Positions 62,547 to 64,000 of a stretch of 64,000 nucleotides of DNA are shown here, piece by piece. The stretch lies in NCBI RefSeq assembly GCF_003265705.1, contig NW_020312867.1, forward strand, positions 2,941,307 to 3,005,306, in the 5' to 3' direction. Each line of letters begins with the position of its first letter. Within the stretch, counting starts at the first letter, position 1. Origin of the DNA: Callorhinus ursinus. Lineage: Eukaryota; Chordata; Mammalia; Carnivora; Otariidae. Position numbers and translations under genes: made by a program. The notes under the pieces are model-generated. The model was not told the origin of the DNA, searched no databases, and saw only the letters and a program-made list of their open reading frames with translations.

Positions 62547-62890
62547 TCAAGTGATGGATTTTTGACAGGAATATCACAGAAATGATGTTGCGCCCTTCTC
62601 AGTGTATCTCAACAGGAGACGTAGGATGTTAATTTTTCCCAACACTGGCAAGAATAACTTCAGCCATCTTGCTGAGGTAGTGTCTGCTGGGTTATCCATC
62701 AGAAAGTTACATTTTTCCCTTTTGTAATCAGTATGTTCATGAGTAAGTAATTTGTGGGCTGCTCCTTTGAGACCGAATATTCTGTCCCTCAGCAAACTTC
62801 CACCCACGACTTGTAACACCCACTGGTATTCAATTTTGTGACAGCTGCTCAGTGGTCACTTTCTGGCCCTTCTCACTTCCTTTTACTTCT

Positions 62891-64000
62891 CCTGGTTGCT
62901 GGACATGTTCATTTTGGGAGCACCTGTTCGCCATCCAAGTAGAGATGTGAGTGGAAATTTGGGTTGCAGATTCAGATGTGGGGGTCATCTGTCAGTCCCC
63001 AGAAGGTTAGAGGCATTAGCAGTTGAGCCTCCCCCCCCGCTTGCCCAGGGCCCACGTTCCCTGTTGGTCACAGGGCGTCACCGGGTTTGGACTCTGCACA
63101 CATGTGCCAGAGATTAAACCCCGATGCTGGGTGGGTCACTAGGGGACCACGCCCCCCCTGGAAGCTGGGACTGGGGGCCCGTCTCATGGGAAGCTGGGTT
63201 CTGCTCCATTCAAAGCCCTTACTACTAAACCTGGCATTTGAGGCCCTTCCTGCGCCCCAGCAGCCTCACACTTCTGCCTGTGTGCTGGCCTCTCTCTGCC
63301 TCAGCTTGGAGAACTGCTCATCCTTCAGAGTCTTCTCTAAAGTCCCACCCCTCCTCCCCGCAACAAGCTCACTCGTTTAGGAAATAGTAGTTCCTTTTTT
63401 CTCCCCTAAATATTTTATTTTTATGTAATCTCTACACCTAATGTGGGGCTCGAACTTACCACCCCAAGATCAAGAGTCGCATGCTCCACCGGCTGAGCTA
63501 GCCAGGAAATAACGGTCTTGAAGCTCTCGTCTGTGCTAGGCACTGAGGCTGGTGAACAAACTCGCTTCCTGCCCTCTGGGAGCCCACCGTCTCCTAGTGG
63601 AGACAGGTACTCATAATCACATGGATAGGGGTATCCTCACATCAGCGACCGCAACAAAGAAAGACAAGCCAAGTGGCTCTCATGCTCCAAGGCCAGAGCA
63701 GGGGTTTTGCACCAGCCTGGCCTGGCCCAGGTACTTCCGGAGGGTTTCCCCGAGGAACTGCCAGCTGGGGTAACGTTAACTGCATTGGTGGGGCTCCCCG
63801 TGCAAGGCCTGAGGTGAGGCTGGAGGACAGAGCACGGAAGGGGATCCCACGGGAGCTGTAGCTGGAAAGCGGGGCAGGGGCCTCTCAGGCCAAGGGGAGG
63901 AAGCTGGGTTTTCTCCTGCTGGCCCTGGGCAGGCTGCAAAGGCTCCTGAGCGGAGGGTGACTTCTGGAGCCAGTGGAGGCGAGACTGCAGTAAAGACCCT
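62891..64000. other. Intergenic DNA at window end
   Basis: Unique plus L2-like remnants (63190-63360 and 63510-63640) and one short group E SINE. No DLGAP4 exon recognised. Confidence 0.45.
63404..63507 (-). repeat. Ancient short SINEC, group E
   Basis: CCAAGATCAAGAGTCGCATG and GGCTGAGCTAGCCAGG. Confidence 0.78.

Larger units (their letters stand above)
60757..62890 (-). mobile_element. Old LINE-1 3' regions, interrupted by three SINEs
   Basis: Several reversed LINE-1 3'UTR/ORF2 pieces: 60757-61160 (AATAATTTCAGACTTACAG), 61202-61480, 61800-62007 and 62220-62890 (GACATTGGCACTTCTGGAG). Probably more than one element. Confidence 0.68.

Noticed and set aside
62326..62577. Many 60-90 codon frames containing GAWVAQ(S/L)VK(R/H)[17 protein letters not shown] peptides
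   Set aside because: They are translations of SINEC copies, not a protein family.
59301..64000. Search for the 3' end of DLGAP4
   Set aside because: No DLGAP4-like coding exon on the minus strand; the human intergenic distance also exceeds what remains here.

Overview
This is nuclear DNA from a mammal, a carnivoran of the dog-like suborder (Caniformia) but probably not a dog. The evidence is about sixty copies of a tRNA-Lys-derived carnivore SINE (SINEC/CAN-SINE; plus-strand copies begin GGCGCCTGGGTGGCTCAG and end in an A-rich tail) and carnivore-type LINE-1 3' ends. The young canid SINE that begins GGGATCCCTGGGTGGCGCAG is absent. Bear, seal or mustelid all fit; I cannot separate them by eye.

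Two protein-coding genes are present, both on the minus strand. TGIF2 (TALE homeobox repressor of TGF-beta/SMAD signalling) has its stop codon at 13771, coding exons at 13771-14292 and 21507-21698, a CpG-island promoter near 24.0-25.6 kb and a 2.3 kb 3'UTR ending near 11.5 kb. MYL9 (smooth-muscle/non-muscle myosin regulatory light chain) has coding exons at 53200-53372, 54206-54367 and 55676-55859 and a non-coding first exon next to a CArG-box promoter at 59.0-59.2 kb. Both frames reconstruct exactly across canonical splice sites (237 and 172 residues, the known family lengths). MYL9 upstream of TGIF2 in tandem matches the order on human 20q11.23 (DLGAP4-MYL9-TGIF2-RAB5IF). DLGAP4 and RAB5IF are not visible here.

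Layout: 1-11.5 kb is repeat-dense intergenic DNA: an old minus-strand LINE-1 cut up by SINEs, a solo retroviral LTR and a younger LINE-1. 11.5-25.6 kb is TGIF2, nearly free of young SINEs outside intron 2. 25.6-52.6 kb is intergenic, with LINE-1, SINE, MIR and microsatellite sequence. 52.6-59.3 kb is MYL9, with no SINE. 59.3-64 kb is MYL9 upstream DNA followed by more LINE-1 and SINE.

SINE groups used below, by diagnostic words read on the plus strand of minus copies: A = AACACAAGCAGGGGGAG; B = GAGAGGGAAGAGGGTCAGAG; C = CTCCCAAGGAGCAGGGAG; D = older full-length copies with CTGAAATCAAGAGT or similar; E = ancient short copies of about 100 bp with CCCTGAGATCAAGAGT. No bacterial-type operon, CRISPR array, tRNA/rRNA gene or new multi-gene system was found. 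The most notable points are promoter and 3'UTR elements of the two genes and the insertion history of the repeats.
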